From Nordella sp. HKS 07 (GTDB taxonomy: Bacteria; Pseudomonadota; Alphaproteobacteria; Rhizobiales; Aestuariivirgaceae), in assembly GCF_011046735.1 (NCBI RefSeq), contig NZ_CP049258.1, forward strand, positions 1-64,000: DNA of 64,000 bases, read 5' to 3'. Both the position numbers and the translations under genes were made by a program. Under the pieces are notes generated by a model. It was not told the DNA's origin, did not search any database, and worked only from the letters and a program-made list of their open reading frames with translations. This document shows, piece after piece, positions 45,664 through 53,957 of this stretch. The stretch's first letter is position 1; each line of letters opens with the position of its first letter.

Positions 45664-46592
45664 GCTCCCTTGCCCGCAGGCCGGCCGGTGCCGACGAGCT
45701 TGAGGAACAGGCAGACCAAAAGCGTGATCGCCAGCATCGCGGTGATCGAGACGGCCGCCCCCAAGGGTGCGTTATTGGCCTTGCCGAACAGCGACTGGAT
45801 GATATTGCCGATCATCACGCCTTCGGTGCCGCCGACCAGAGTCGGCGTGATGTAATCGCCGACAGTGGGGATGAAGACCAGCAGGACAGCGGCGATCAGT
45901 CCCGGCATCGACAGCGGCAAGGTCACGCGGAAGAAGCGCCGCAACGGTCCGTCGCCGAGATCGGTCGCCGCCTCCAGCAGCGACTTATCAATCTTCTCGA
46001 GCGAGACATAGATCGGCAATATGGCGAAGGCCGCCCAGCTATGGGCGAGCGTTCCCGTCACCGCGATCGGATTGTAGAGCAGGAATTCGAGCGGCTTGTC
46101 GATGAGGCCCAGCGAGATGAGGCCGGAATTGATGACGCCGTTGAAGCCCAGGATCACCTTCCAGGCGAAGACGCGCAGGAGGTAGCTGGTCCAGAACGGC
46201 ACCGTGATCAGGATCAGCCAGACGAGCTTGTGCCGCTTGACGCTGAAGGCCAGGAAATAGGCCATGGGATACGCGAGCAGCACGACCAGGATGGTCGCGC
46301 TGAGCGACATCTTGATCGAGCGCCACAGCAGCGTCAGATAGATCGGCTTCTCGAACATGCCGAAGGGATTGGCGAAGAAATCGACAGGTCTGTCGGCGAG
46401 CGCGAAGATCGTCGCGTAGTTCTTGACTGTGAAGTCCTTGATCAGGGTGAAGTAGTCCTGGGTCCAGAAGCTCAGGGTGATCAGCGCCAAAAGCGGCAGC
46501 ACGAGCATGGCAGCCATCACCAGCAGCGCCGGCGACAGCAACAGATAGCCGCGCAGGCTTTCCGATCTCATGGCTGGTCCGGGACCGCGCAT
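45660..46592 (-). CDS. Polyamine-type ABC transporter permease (PotB family)
   Basis: 310 residues with the PotB-type long periplasmic loop after the first helix (RPVDFFANPFGMFEKPIYLT). The coupling loop is LEAATDLGDGPLRRFFRVTLP. It starts three bases after the isomerase stop, so transport and catabolism genes are one unit. An internal ATG seven codons on is an alternative start. Confidence 0.92.
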   Translation of the reverse strand: MRGPGPAMRSESLRGYLLLSPALLVMAAMLVLPLLALITLSFWTQDYFTLIKDFTVKNYATIFALADRPVDFFANPFGMFEKPIYLTLLWRSIKMSLSATILVVLLAYPMAYFLAFSVKRHKLVWLILITVPFWTSYLLRVFAWKVILGFNGVINSGLISLGLIDKPLEFLLYNPIAVTGTLAHSWAAFAILPIYVSLEKIDKSLLEAATDLGDGPLRRFFRVTLPLSMPGLIAAVLLVFIPTVGDYITPTLVGGTEGVMIGNIIQSLFGKANNAPLGAAVSITAMLAITLLVCLFLKLVGTGRPAGKGA

Positions 46593-46595
46593 GGC

Positions 46596-47417
46596 CTAGA
46601 GCCGGGCGGCGAGCGCGGCGGCGCTCTGCCTGAGATCGGCGTCCGGATTTGTGGAGATGATCTCGAAGACGAGCGTCGAGGCGAGATCGAGCTCGTTTAT
46701 GCTGCGCGCCAGCGCCTCGAGCGGCACGATGCCACGAGCTGTCCCGAAGGCGCGATGCTCCGGCACCTCGGCGCGCGTATCTGAGAGATGCACCGCCTGG
46801 AGCCTCGGCCTCAACAGGGCCAGGCTCTCGGCCAGATCCTCCTGCAGGAAGGCGGCATTGGCGATGTCATAGGCGATGCCGATATCGTCGTCACCATGTT
46901 CGGCGAGCGCCACCATCAGGTCGGCGGCGCGCGGCAGGATCGACATCGGCATGTTCTCGACCAAAAGCGTGACGCCAAGCCTCCTGGCCGCGGTGTTGAG
47001 CGTCGCCAGCCCCTCGTGGAACCAGCCGAGCGTCGCCTCGCGCGGCATTGGCAACAGACCATTGGGCTTCCCCGGCCCGATGATGAGCGCACGCACGTCG
47101 AGATCGGCGGCAAGCTCGAGCCCGCTGCGCATCGACGCCAGCGAATAGGCGCGCATTTCCGGCGTCGCGCCGGCGATATTGAGATCCATATTGGGCTGGT
47201 TGAGCGCGGTGATCCTGATCCCTTCGGCAGCGGCGAAGCGGCGCAGCGTCAGACGATCGGCCGGCGACAGCTCCGATGGCCAGAGATGGCCCGGAAACAT
47301 CATGAGCTCGAAGCTGCGATACCCCTCCCTCATGAGATGCCTGACGCAATCGGCGGCGCTCATGGCATACATGTAGGAACAGGAGTTCACGCCGAAAGGC
47401 GGTGCCGCGACAGCCAT
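46596..47417 (-). CDS. Sugar phosphate isomerase/epimerase-like TIM-barrel protein
   Basis: 273 residues from ATG 47417, which has GAGG five bases upstream; a 35-residue extension to 47522 overlaps the previous gene and is not protein-like. It is a xylose-isomerase-like barrel. Metal and catalytic positions are seen as LLVENMPM (Glu), IAYDIANA (Asp), VHLSDTR (His) and LVFEIIST (Glu). Members isomerise or epimerise sugars, keto acids or inosose-like rings. The step here is not determined. It lies ten bases after the aminotransferase. Confidence 0.85.
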   Translation of the reverse strand: MAVAAPPFGVNSCSYMYAMSAADCVRHLMREGYRSFELMMFPGHLWPSELSPADRLTLRRFAAAEGIRITALNQPNMDLNIAGATPEMRAYSLASMRSGLELAADLDVRALIIGPGKPNGLLPMPREATLGWFHEGLATLNTAARRLGVTLLVENMPMSILPRAADLMVALAEHGDDDIGIAYDIANAAFLQEDLAESLALLRPRLQAVHLSDTRAEVPEHRAFGTARGIVPLEALARSINELDLASTLVFEIISTNPDADLRQSAAALAARL

Positions 47418-47427
47418 GGCCTCAGTC

Positions 47428-48360
47428 TCAGTTGTAATCGACCGGTGTGGCATCGGAGCCCTTGCCGTGGCGCGCCCAATAGCCGTCGCGCAGGCGTTGG
47501 GTGACGGCGCCCAGCCGGTCATTGCCGTAGATGCGCCCGTCGAGCCGCGTCACCGGCATCACGCCGCCACCGGTCGAGGTGATGAAGATCTCATCCGCCT
47601 CGCGCAGCTCGTCAGCACTGATCTTGCGCACTTCCGCCTCGAGCCCCTGCTCCTGGGCGAGTTCGAGCACGGTGCGTCGCGTCACACCTTCGAGCACGCC
47701 CGCATCCGGCGTCACCACCTTGTTGCCGATGACGGCGAAAACATTGAAGCCCGGTCCTTCGGTGAGATTGCCGTCATAATCGAGCAGAAACACCGTATCG
47801 GCATTCTTGTCATAGGCTTCCCAGATGCTGCGCACCGAATCGAGATGATGGAAGTTCTTCACTTTCGGATCGACCGATCCGGGCGGGATGCGGAAGGTGG
47901 AGCCGATGATGACATGCAACCCGTTCTCGCGCTTCTCCGGCGAAGCGAGCCAGACGAAGGGAATGGAATAGGCGATGAAGCGGTTCTGGCACAGCCGCAT
48001 GTCACGGCTGCCGACCGGCGGACGCCCGCGCGTGCAGATCATCGCCACATAGGCATCGCGATAACCGCTGCGCTTGACGCATTCCATCAGGATCGCGCGG
48101 ACTTCGTCGCGGCTATAGGGGATCTTGTAGCGCAGGGCATCCATCGAGGCGAAGAAGCGATCGAGATGCGCCTCGAGCCGGAAGAAGCTGCCCTGCCACA
48201 CATGAGCCACGTCATAGGTGACGTCCGAGCGGGTGAAGCCGAAATCGAAGACCGACACCGTCGCCTCGCTCACTGGCACGAATTTGCCATTGACGAAGGC
48301 GACGCCCGGAATGTCCTCGACGGGCCGGGTGTCTTTTTCGATTTTCTCGATGATCGTCAT
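47428..48360 (-). CDS. Class IV PLP aminotransferase (branched-chain/D-amino acid type)
   Basis: 310 residues from ATG 48360 with an excellent ribosome site (GGGAGGAAAC). PLP lysine is K168 in VKNFHHLD and Glu201 (LTEGPGFN) contacts the pyridine ring; both are family hallmarks. GFTRSDVTYD near residue 42 is the substrate loop. It transfers the amino group of a D- or branched amino acid or amine to a keto acid in the cytoplasm. The operon setting suggests it deaminates the imported compound or an intermediate; the exact substrate is open. Confidence 0.9.
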   Translation of the reverse strand: MTIIEKIEKDTRPVEDIPGVAFVNGKFVPVSEATVSVFDFGFTRSDVTYDVAHVWQGSFFRLEAHLDRFFASMDALRYKIPYSRDEVRAILMECVKRSGYRDAYVAMICTRGRPPVGSRDMRLCQNRFIAYSIPFVWLASPEKRENGLHVIIGSTFRIPPGSVDPKVKNFHHLDSVRSIWEAYDKNADTVFLLDYDGNLTEGPGFNVFAVIGNKVVTPDAGVLEGVTRRTVLELAQEQGLEAEVRKISADELREADEIFITSTGGGVMPVTRLDGRIYGNDRLGAVTQRLRDGYWARHGKGSDATPVDYN

Positions 48361-48386
48361 TGTTTCCTCCCTGGGGTCTTTGCCGC

Positions 48387-49565
48387 TCAAGCTCCGATCA
48401 CGGTGATCTCACGCGGCGTGCGGCGGTTCAGTGCTTCCTTGCCGGTCTCCGTCATCACCAGGATCTCCTCGATGGTGATGTCGCAGCCATTGCCGTAGGT
48501 CAGATTGGGCTCGACCGAAACCACAAGACCCGGGGTGAGCTCCGTTTCGTCATTACGCGTGATCGAGGGCGCCTCGGTGATCTGGAAACCGATGCCGTGG
48601 CCCATGCGCTCGCCGCGCGCCGCCGGCCCCTCGCCCGAGAGCACTTTATATTGCGCGTGCCAGACGTCGCGTGTGCGCACGCCGGGTTTCATTGCCTGGA
48701 GCCCTGCCTCGGTCGAGCGCCAGACGAGATCATAGGCATGTTTCGTCGCCTTGTCGGGCTCACCGATCCCGAAAATGCGCGGCACGTCGGTGAAATAGCC
48801 GTCGATCTGGCCGCAGACATGGAGGAGCAGCACATCGCCCTTCTGCATCGGCTGGTCGGTCGAGGGGAGGATAGTCGAGGTGTAGCCGCCGGGGCCCGAG
48901 GTCGAGATCAGATAGGGCACCGCATCGGCGCCGTTCTGCATCAGATGCAGGCTGAGCTTGCGGGCGATACTGCGCTCGCTGTCGCCCGGTTCATAGAGGC
49001 TCGGCAGCACATCGAGACTGTCACAGACAATGTCGCCGGCAAGCTTTATGCGGGCCACTTCGCCGGGTGACTTCACGCTGCGCAGCCGCGCCATCAACTT
49101 GCTGCAATCGACGAAGGTCAAAGGCTGGATGCGGTCGCGGATGGCGAGGAAGTCGTTGAAGGGCAGGCCTAGCCGGCATTCCGGCCCGAGCTCGGCGCCG
49201 ATCCGGCCGAATTCACGCTTCACCTCGAGGAGCGTCGAGCTCACCAGCGATACGCCTTCATCGCCGGGCTGCGGCGACGGCCAGGTCTTGATCCGGTCGA
49301 TCGCCGAAGTTGCCCGCATCACCACCGCGCCATGTTCGGAGACAATGGCGACAGGGTCACCCGTGCGCGGCAGGATGAAGAACCACGGCCGCGTCAGGCT
49401 CAGCCAGAAAGGGGTGACGAGCCCGGTCAGATAATTGAAATTGAACTCCGACGTGATCAGCAGCGCGTCGAGCTTGGCTTCCGTCATCATCGCGCGGGCG
49501 CGTTCCATGCGCGCTTCGAATTCCGGCCGGGTGAATGCCGCGGGGCGCTGGCGGGCGCTCTTCAT
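48387..49565 (-). CDS. M24-family (creatinase/Xaa-Pro peptidase-like) protein with altered metal site
   Basis: 392 residues from ATG 49565 (GGAGGATCGATT upstream). An N-terminal creatinase-type domain (~10-150) is followed by the pita-bread fold. GHGIGF (His323), TEAP (Glu331), VEP (Glu352) and IEEIL (Glu366/367) are kept, as is Asp260 (GYFTD). The first metal Asp of the usual DxGxxxxGYxSD is His249 here (HVCGQIDGYFTD). Creatinase itself works without metal, so this could be a creatinase-like amidinohydrolase or a related C-N hydrolase rather than a peptidase. That is inference. Between aldehyde dehydrogenase and aminotransferase genes. Confidence 0.87.
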   Translation of the reverse strand: MKSARQRPAAFTRPEFEARMERARAMMTEAKLDALLITSEFNFNYLTGLVTPFWLSLTRPWFFILPRTGDPVAIVSEHGAVVMRATSAIDRIKTWPSPQPGDEGVSLVSSTLLEVKREFGRIGAELGPECRLGLPFNDFLAIRDRIQPLTFVDCSKLMARLRSVKSPGEVARIKLAGDIVCDSLDVLPSLYEPGDSERSIARKLSLHLMQNGADAVPYLISTSGPGGYTSTILPSTDQPMQKGDVLLLHVCGQIDGYFTDVPRIFGIGEPDKATKHAYDLVWRSTEAGLQAMKPGVRTRDVWHAQYKVLSGEGPAARGERMGHGIGFQITEAPSITRNDETELTPGLVVSVEPNLTYGNGCDITIEEILVMTETGKEALNRRTPREITVIGA

Positions 49566-49603
49566 AATCGATCCTCCATCCATTTTCTTTTGCCCGACAT
49601 GCC

Positions 49604-51034
49604 TCAGAGATTGAAGACGACAAGGCGCTGATCGGTCATATCCTCGATCGCATAACGCGGTCCCTCGCGCCCCATTCCGCTGTCCCTGACCCCGCCATAG
49701 GCCAGTTGATCGGTCCTCCAGGTCGATGTCCCGTTGACGATGATGCCACCGGTCTTGAGCTTGCGCACGAGATCGAAGGTCGTTTGATTCGAGGCGGTGA
49801 AGATACCGCATTGCAGCCCGAATCTGCTTCGATTGGTGAAGTCGACGACCTCGCTCAGTTCGTCATAGGGAAGGATGCTGACGACCGGACCGAATACCTC
49901 ATTGCAGACCACGTCCATCTGGGGCTTGACGTCGACGAGAACGGTAGGCTCATGGGCAGCGCCATGGCGGGTGCCGCCGGTCAGGATTTTCGCGCCATTC
50001 TTCCGCGCGTCATCGACCCAGCTTTCGACCCGCTTCGCCGCCGCTTCGTCGATCAGCGTGCCGACATCGGTCGCCAGATCGAGCGGATCGCCGAGCTTCA
50101 GCTCTTTTACCTTGTCGAGCAGGATGGCCACGAAGGCATCGAAGCGCGAGCGCTCGACCAGCACCGTCTGCACCGAGATGCAGCTCTGCCCGGCGAGACG
50201 CATCGAATTGCGCGCGCAGGCCGTCGCCGCCGCCGTGATATCGGCATCGGAATGCACGATGGTCACGCCATTGCCGCCGAGCTCCAGCGCCACGCGCTTC
50301 AAGCCGCTGCCGGCCTTGATCGCCGTCCCCGCCTGGGTCGAGCCGGTGAAAGTGATGAAATCGACGCCCGAATGGGCGACCAGCGCCTTGCCGATCTCGG
50401 CGCCGCCATGGACGACATTGAGCGCGCCTTCCGGGAAGCCCGCTTCCTGGACGATCTCGATCATCCGCTGGATCGCGAGCGGCGTCTGCGGCGGCGGCTT
50501 CAGCACGATCGCATTGCCGGCGGCGAGCGCCGGTGCGATCTTGTGGGCGGTGAGATTGACCGGTGCGTTGAAGGGCGTGATCGCCGCCACGACACCGACT
50601 GGGAAGCGCAGCAGGAAAGCATAGCGCCCTGCCCCCATGGCCGAGCCATCGAGCGGCACATGACGGCCTTCGATGCGGATCGCCTCGCCTGCCGACAGCG
50701 AGAAGGTATCGACGGCGCGATCGATCTCGCCTTGCGAGTCACGCAGAGCCTTGCCGCTTTCGCGGCTGAGCAGCTTGGCGATCTCCGCCTTCTCGGCAAT
50801 TAGCCGGCTTGCGACCTTCTGCAGGCGGCTCTGTCGCTCATGGCCGGGCATCGCCGCCATGGCGTCCGATCCTTTGCGCGCCGCGGCAATGGCATCATCG
50901 AGATCGCTCGGCGTTGCTTGCGCCGAAGCGCCCACCGTGTCGCCGCGATATGGATCGACGACCGGATGCAGGTTCTTGGAGCTGCGCCAGGCGCCGGCGA
51001 TCAGCATCGGCGCGTCTTTGTGGTCTGTCGTCAT
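49604..51034 (-). CDS. NAD(P)-dependent aldehyde dehydrogenase
   Basis: 476 residues, typical ALDH length. Catalytic Cys285 lies in GQSCISV, the general-base Glu in LELGGNG, and cofactor loops in FTGSTQAG and ITPFNAPVNL. It resembles the lactaldehyde/glyceraldehyde/phosphonoacetaldehyde group more than betaine-aldehyde enzymes; this is a judgement from motifs. It would oxidise the aldehyde formed from the imported compound. It starts 15 bases after the ThDP enzyme. Confidence 0.93.
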   Translation of the reverse strand: MTTDHKDAPMLIAGAWRSSKNLHPVVDPYRGDTVGASAQATPSDLDDAIAAARKGSDAMAAMPGHERQSRLQKVASRLIAEKAEIAKLLSRESGKALRDSQGEIDRAVDTFSLSAGEAIRIEGRHVPLDGSAMGAGRYAFLLRFPVGVVAAITPFNAPVNLTAHKIAPALAAGNAIVLKPPPQTPLAIQRMIEIVQEAGFPEGALNVVHGGAEIGKALVAHSGVDFITFTGSTQAGTAIKAGSGLKRVALELGGNGVTIVHSDADITAAATACARNSMRLAGQSCISVQTVLVERSRFDAFVAILLDKVKELKLGDPLDLATDVGTLIDEAAAKRVESWVDDARKNGAKILTGGTRHGAAHEPTVLVDVKPQMDVVCNEVFGPVVSILPYDELSEVVDFTNRSRFGLQCGIFTASNQTTFDLVRKLKTGGIIVNGTSTWRTDQLAYGGVRDSGMGREGPRYAIEDMTDQRLVVFNL

Positions 51035-51049
51035 GGGAGCCTCTCGAGA

Positions 51050-52831
51050 TCAGAGCAGGACGCGGCTGCCGAAGACCGGCTCGCGATGCAGAAGCGGCGG
51101 CAATTGCCAGGTACCGGTGCTCGGCGGTTTGATGTCGGAGCGCACATGCACGTCGATCAGGCAGGGCTTGCCGAGGCGCAGCGCGTGCTGGACGGCGCCG
51201 CCCAGCTCATCTTCATGTTTGACCGTGAGGCCTTCGACACCGCAGGAGCGCGCCATCGCGGCGAAGTCCGGATTATAGGCGTCCTTGTTGGAGCCGTGAT
51301 GGAAGGCGGTGCCGATCTCGCGTCCGTCGAACAGCCCGTGCTGCAGGTCGCGGATGGCGCCCCAGGCAAAATTGTTCCACACGATCCAGATCGCCGGGAT
51401 GTCATATTCGACCGCCGTGCACAGCACATGCGGCGCCATCGTGAAGCCGCCATCGCCGACCACCGCCACATGCGGCCGGCCGGGGGCGGCAAGCGCCGCG
51501 CCGAGCACGCCGCACACCCCGAAGCCCATCGCCGAGAAGCCCCAGGAATTGAGCATTGCTTGCGGGTGCCGCGCCTTCCAGAACTGCATGAACCAATTGT
51601 GATGCTGACCTGAATCGAGGCTGAGGATCGTATCGGCCGGCAGGATGCGCTGCAGATCAGCGACGATCGTCTCGGGGCGCACCGGAGATGCACTCTCCGT
51701 CTCGTCGGCTTTCAGGAAGTCCTGCCACTCGCGCTGCCAGCCGGCGATCGCCTTGCGCCACTGCGCGAAGCGGCTCATGGCGTCGAACCCCTTGCGGTTG
51801 CCGAGTTCCTCGTTGAGCTGGCGCAGGAAGGTGCGCGCATCCGCGGTGGCGCCGATGACGACCGGGTAGTTGCGTCCGATCTCGGCGGGATCGATGTCGA
51901 TTTGGACGAGCTTGGTCGCCGGGAAGTTCCACGAATAGCCCTGGATCCAGGTCGACGACGACCGGTCGTCGAAACGGGCGCCGACGGCGATGACGAGGTC
52001 GGCATGGCGGCCCGCCTGGTTCGCCGGATAGGCGCCATTACGGCCGATGAAGCCCAAGGACAGTGGATGATACATGTCGAGCGTGCCCATGCCATTGGGC
52101 GAGCTGATCACCGGAATGGCGAAGCGCTCGACCAGTTGGGTCAGATCGGCCGAAGCCTCAGACAAGGTCACGCCATGCCCGACAAACAGCACCGGCCGCT
52201 CGGCGCGGGCGACGAGATCGGCGATCTCGGCAATGGTCTCGCGCGCCACACCAGAGCGGATCGTTGTGCCCTTGGCATCGGACGGCGTCACCGTCACATC
52301 GGCTTCTTCCTGGAAGACGTCATAGGGCACGTCGAGATGCACCGGGCCGGGACGCCCCGACACCATGAGGTTCATGCTCTGGCGCAACGCGAGCGGCAGC
52401 ATCTCCGGCCGTGACGGCTGGAAGGAGCGCTTCACATAAGGCCGCATCACCGACGGGAAGTCGCCCTGGAAATGCTGGTAGGATTCCTGGAAGGGCCCGC
52501 GATTGAATTGTGAGGTCGGCACATTGGCCGTGATGGCGAGAAAGGCGGAAGAGTCGGCCTGCGCGCAGGCCGTCGCCATCACGATATTGGCCGAGCCCGG
52601 CCCACAGGAGGTGAGTGTCGCCACCGGCTTGTGCGCCACCCGGAAATAGGCGTCCGCCATATGACCCGCCACCTGCTCATGGCGCGGCGAGATCAGCTTG
52701 ATCTTGTCCTGATAGTCGTAAAGCGTATCGAGGATGCCGACATTGCCATGTCCGCATATGCCGAAAATATAGGGCACGTCTTCCTTGGCGAGAAATTCCG
52801 CAATGATTTCAGCGCCCTTCATCTTTCCCAT
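51050..52831 (-). CDS. ThDP-dependent enzyme, acetolactate-synthase-like
   Basis: 593 residues from ATG 52831 with GAGGAAGCCG upstream. Domains in order: PYR domain with cofactor-activating Glu52 (SPRHEQVAG), central domain (~195-330), and PP domain with the ThDP/Mg motif GDGGF (about residue 455) and its paired NN ~28 residues later. It is not a close match to sulfoacetaldehyde acetyltransferase or to the biosynthetic IlvB as I remember them. A catabolic carboligase or decarboxylase acting on a keto acid is likely. It heads the nine-kilobase operon and follows the shared promoter element. Confidence 0.9.
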   Translation of the reverse strand: MGKMKGAEIIAEFLAKEDVPYIFGICGHGNVGILDTLYDYQDKIKLISPRHEQVAGHMADAYFRVAHKPVATLTSCGPGSANIVMATACAQADSSAFLAITANVPTSQFNRGPFQESYQHFQGDFPSVMRPYVKRSFQPSRPEMLPLALRQSMNLMVSGRPGPVHLDVPYDVFQEEADVTVTPSDAKGTTIRSGVARETIAEIADLVARAERPVLFVGHGVTLSEASADLTQLVERFAIPVISSPNGMGTLDMYHPLSLGFIGRNGAYPANQAGRHADLVIAVGARFDDRSSSTWIQGYSWNFPATKLVQIDIDPAEIGRNYPVVIGATADARTFLRQLNEELGNRKGFDAMSRFAQWRKAIAGWQREWQDFLKADETESASPVRPETIVADLQRILPADTILSLDSGQHHNWFMQFWKARHPQAMLNSWGFSAMGFGVCGVLGAALAAPGRPHVAVVGDGGFTMAPHVLCTAVEYDIPAIWIVWNNFAWGAIRDLQHGLFDGREIGTAFHHGSNKDAYNPDFAAMARSCGVEGLTVKHEDELGGAVQHALRLGKPCLIDVHVRSDIKPPSTGTWQLPPLLHREPVFGSRVLL

Positions 52832-52894
52832 CGGCTTCCTCAGTTGCTTTCGACCTGACTGCGCCGCTTGCCGCGGCCTCTCTTGGTCTCGGTT

Positions 52895-52930
52895 CGTATA
52901 TCTCACACTATCGGATGTCAATCGACAATG
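52895..52930 (-). promoter_or_regulatory. Promoter/operator of the long catabolic operon
   Basis: On the minus strand TTGACA (52916-52921) and TATACG (52895-52900) are 15 bases apart, with the half-sites TCGG-N7-TCGA (52911-52925) across the -35 box. It is nearly identical in layout to 43706-43741. Confidence 0.6.
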
Positions 52931-52985
52931 TAGAAAGACTGAGTGGAAAATCTTGTCTGCTTCCCGGCTTTTATGCGCGCATCAT

Positions 52986-53040
52986 CCTTCCCCCGCAAAG
53001 CGCGGGGAAGGTGGCGACCCCGGCGTCGGGTCGGGGGAGA
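52986..53040. repeat. REP-like element
   Basis: CCTTCCCC and GGGGAAGG form an 8-bp stem (52986-53011), followed by GTGGCGACCCCGGCGTCGGG. Same layout as the element at 42467. It lies just after the IclR gene and may end its transcript. Confidence 0.65.
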
Positions 53041-53054
53041 CGGATGGGGGTGGA

Positions 53055-53873
53055 TCAGGCCTTGCCGGCCTTGCTTTCCGAAAAGCCGAGATCGGCGGAG
53101 AGCCGGTTGGCGGCTGTGATCACTTTCTTGGTCAACTCGGGCAATTGCTGCAGGCTCACCCGCCAGAGTGGTCCGGACAACCCCAGCGCGGCAATGGCCT
53201 TGCCGGTGTAGTTGCGCACGGGTGCCGCGATGCAGCGTAATTCGCTGTTGAATTCGCGGTCGTCATAGGCGGCACCGGCAAGCCGCGCCTCCTTGAGATC
53301 GGCGAAGAGCCGCTCCGCGCTCACGATCGTGCTGTCGGTGATGGGCACAAGCCTGGTGCGCGCCAGATAGGCCTCGATCTCCTTGTCGGAGAGCTGCGCC
53401 AGTAAAGCTTTGCCGATCGCGGTGCAATAAGCCGGCCTTTGTGCCCCGACGCGCTCGGAGAGCCTGACCGTGGCCTTGCCCTCATGGCGCGCCAGGATGA
53501 CCGCCATGTCAGTCGCCATCACCGCGATATGGGTCGTCTCGCCCGTCTCATTGGCGAGCCATTCGAGATGCGGCATCGCGTCGGCGACCAGATTGGCTTC
53601 CGTCGCCGCCCCCGCCGCGAGACCGTAGATATAGGGTCCGATGCGGTATTTCTTGTCGGCATCCTGCTTGACCGGTCCGATCACGCAGAGCGTGCGCAGC
53701 AGGTGGAAGGTGGTGCTGGTATGAAGCCCGATCGCCTTGCTGATCTCGGCCAGCGTCAAGGCATGGTCGGCGCGCGCGATGAGGTCGATGATGGCGAAGC
53801 CGCGCTCGATCGACTGCACAGTGCGGACCTGGCTCTTCTCCGCCGCCTCGGCCGGGGCCTTCATCTCATCCAT
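53055..53873 (-). CDS. IclR-family transcriptional regulator
   Basis: 272 residues from ATG 53873 (AGGA upstream). Residues ~15-75 form the winged helix-turn-helix (LTLAEISKAIGLHTSTTFHLLRTL). The rest is the IclR effector domain (ETTHIAVMATDMAVILARHEG, PAYCTAIGKALLA). It lies directly upstream of the catabolic operon in the same direction but with its own leader. It is the natural candidate for controlling the two matching promoters at 52895 and 43706. A CAATAT-cgca-ATATTG palindrome in its leader (53901-53916) may be its own operator. Confidence 0.9.
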   Translation of the reverse strand: MDEMKAPAEAAEKSQVRTVQSIERGFAIIDLIARADHALTLAEISKAIGLHTSTTFHLLRTLCVIGPVKQDADKKYRIGPYIYGLAAGAATEANLVADAMPHLEWLANETGETTHIAVMATDMAVILARHEGKATVRLSERVGAQRPAYCTAIGKALLAQLSDKEIEAYLARTRLVPITDSTIVSAERLFADLKEARLAGAAYDDREFNSELRCIAAPVRNYTGKAIAALGLSGPLWRVSLQQLPELTKKVITAANRLSADLGFSESKAGKA

Positions 53874-53900
53874 TCTGGAATCCTGCAAAACGTCTTTTCA

Positions 53901-53916
53901 CAATATCGCAATATTG
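53901..53916. promoter_or_regulatory. Palindrome in the IclR leader
   Basis: CAATAT-CGCA-ATATTG is a perfect inverted repeat with 6-base arms, placed between the decarboxylase stop and the IclR start. It fits an autoregulatory operator by position only. Confidence 0.35.
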
Positions 53917-53957
53917 CTGCCATTAGCCCCTTATGATGCCGTTCACAACAGGATTCC

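Noticed and set aside
47418-47522. 35-residue N-terminal extension of the isomerase-like protein
   Set aside because: It overlaps the end of the aminotransferase gene, is not protein-like, and ATG 47417 has its own ribosome site.
49566-49811. 82-residue N-terminal extension of the M24 protein
   Set aside because: Arg/Gln-rich sequence overlapping the aldehyde dehydrogenase end; GGAGGATCGATT directly precedes ATG 49565.
51050-52831. Sulfoacetaldehyde acetyltransferase (Xsc) as identity of the ThDP enzyme
   Set aside because: The N-terminal sequence and glutamate-loop context (SPRHEQVAG) do not fit the Xsc pattern I remember, and no taurine or sulfite genes are nearby.
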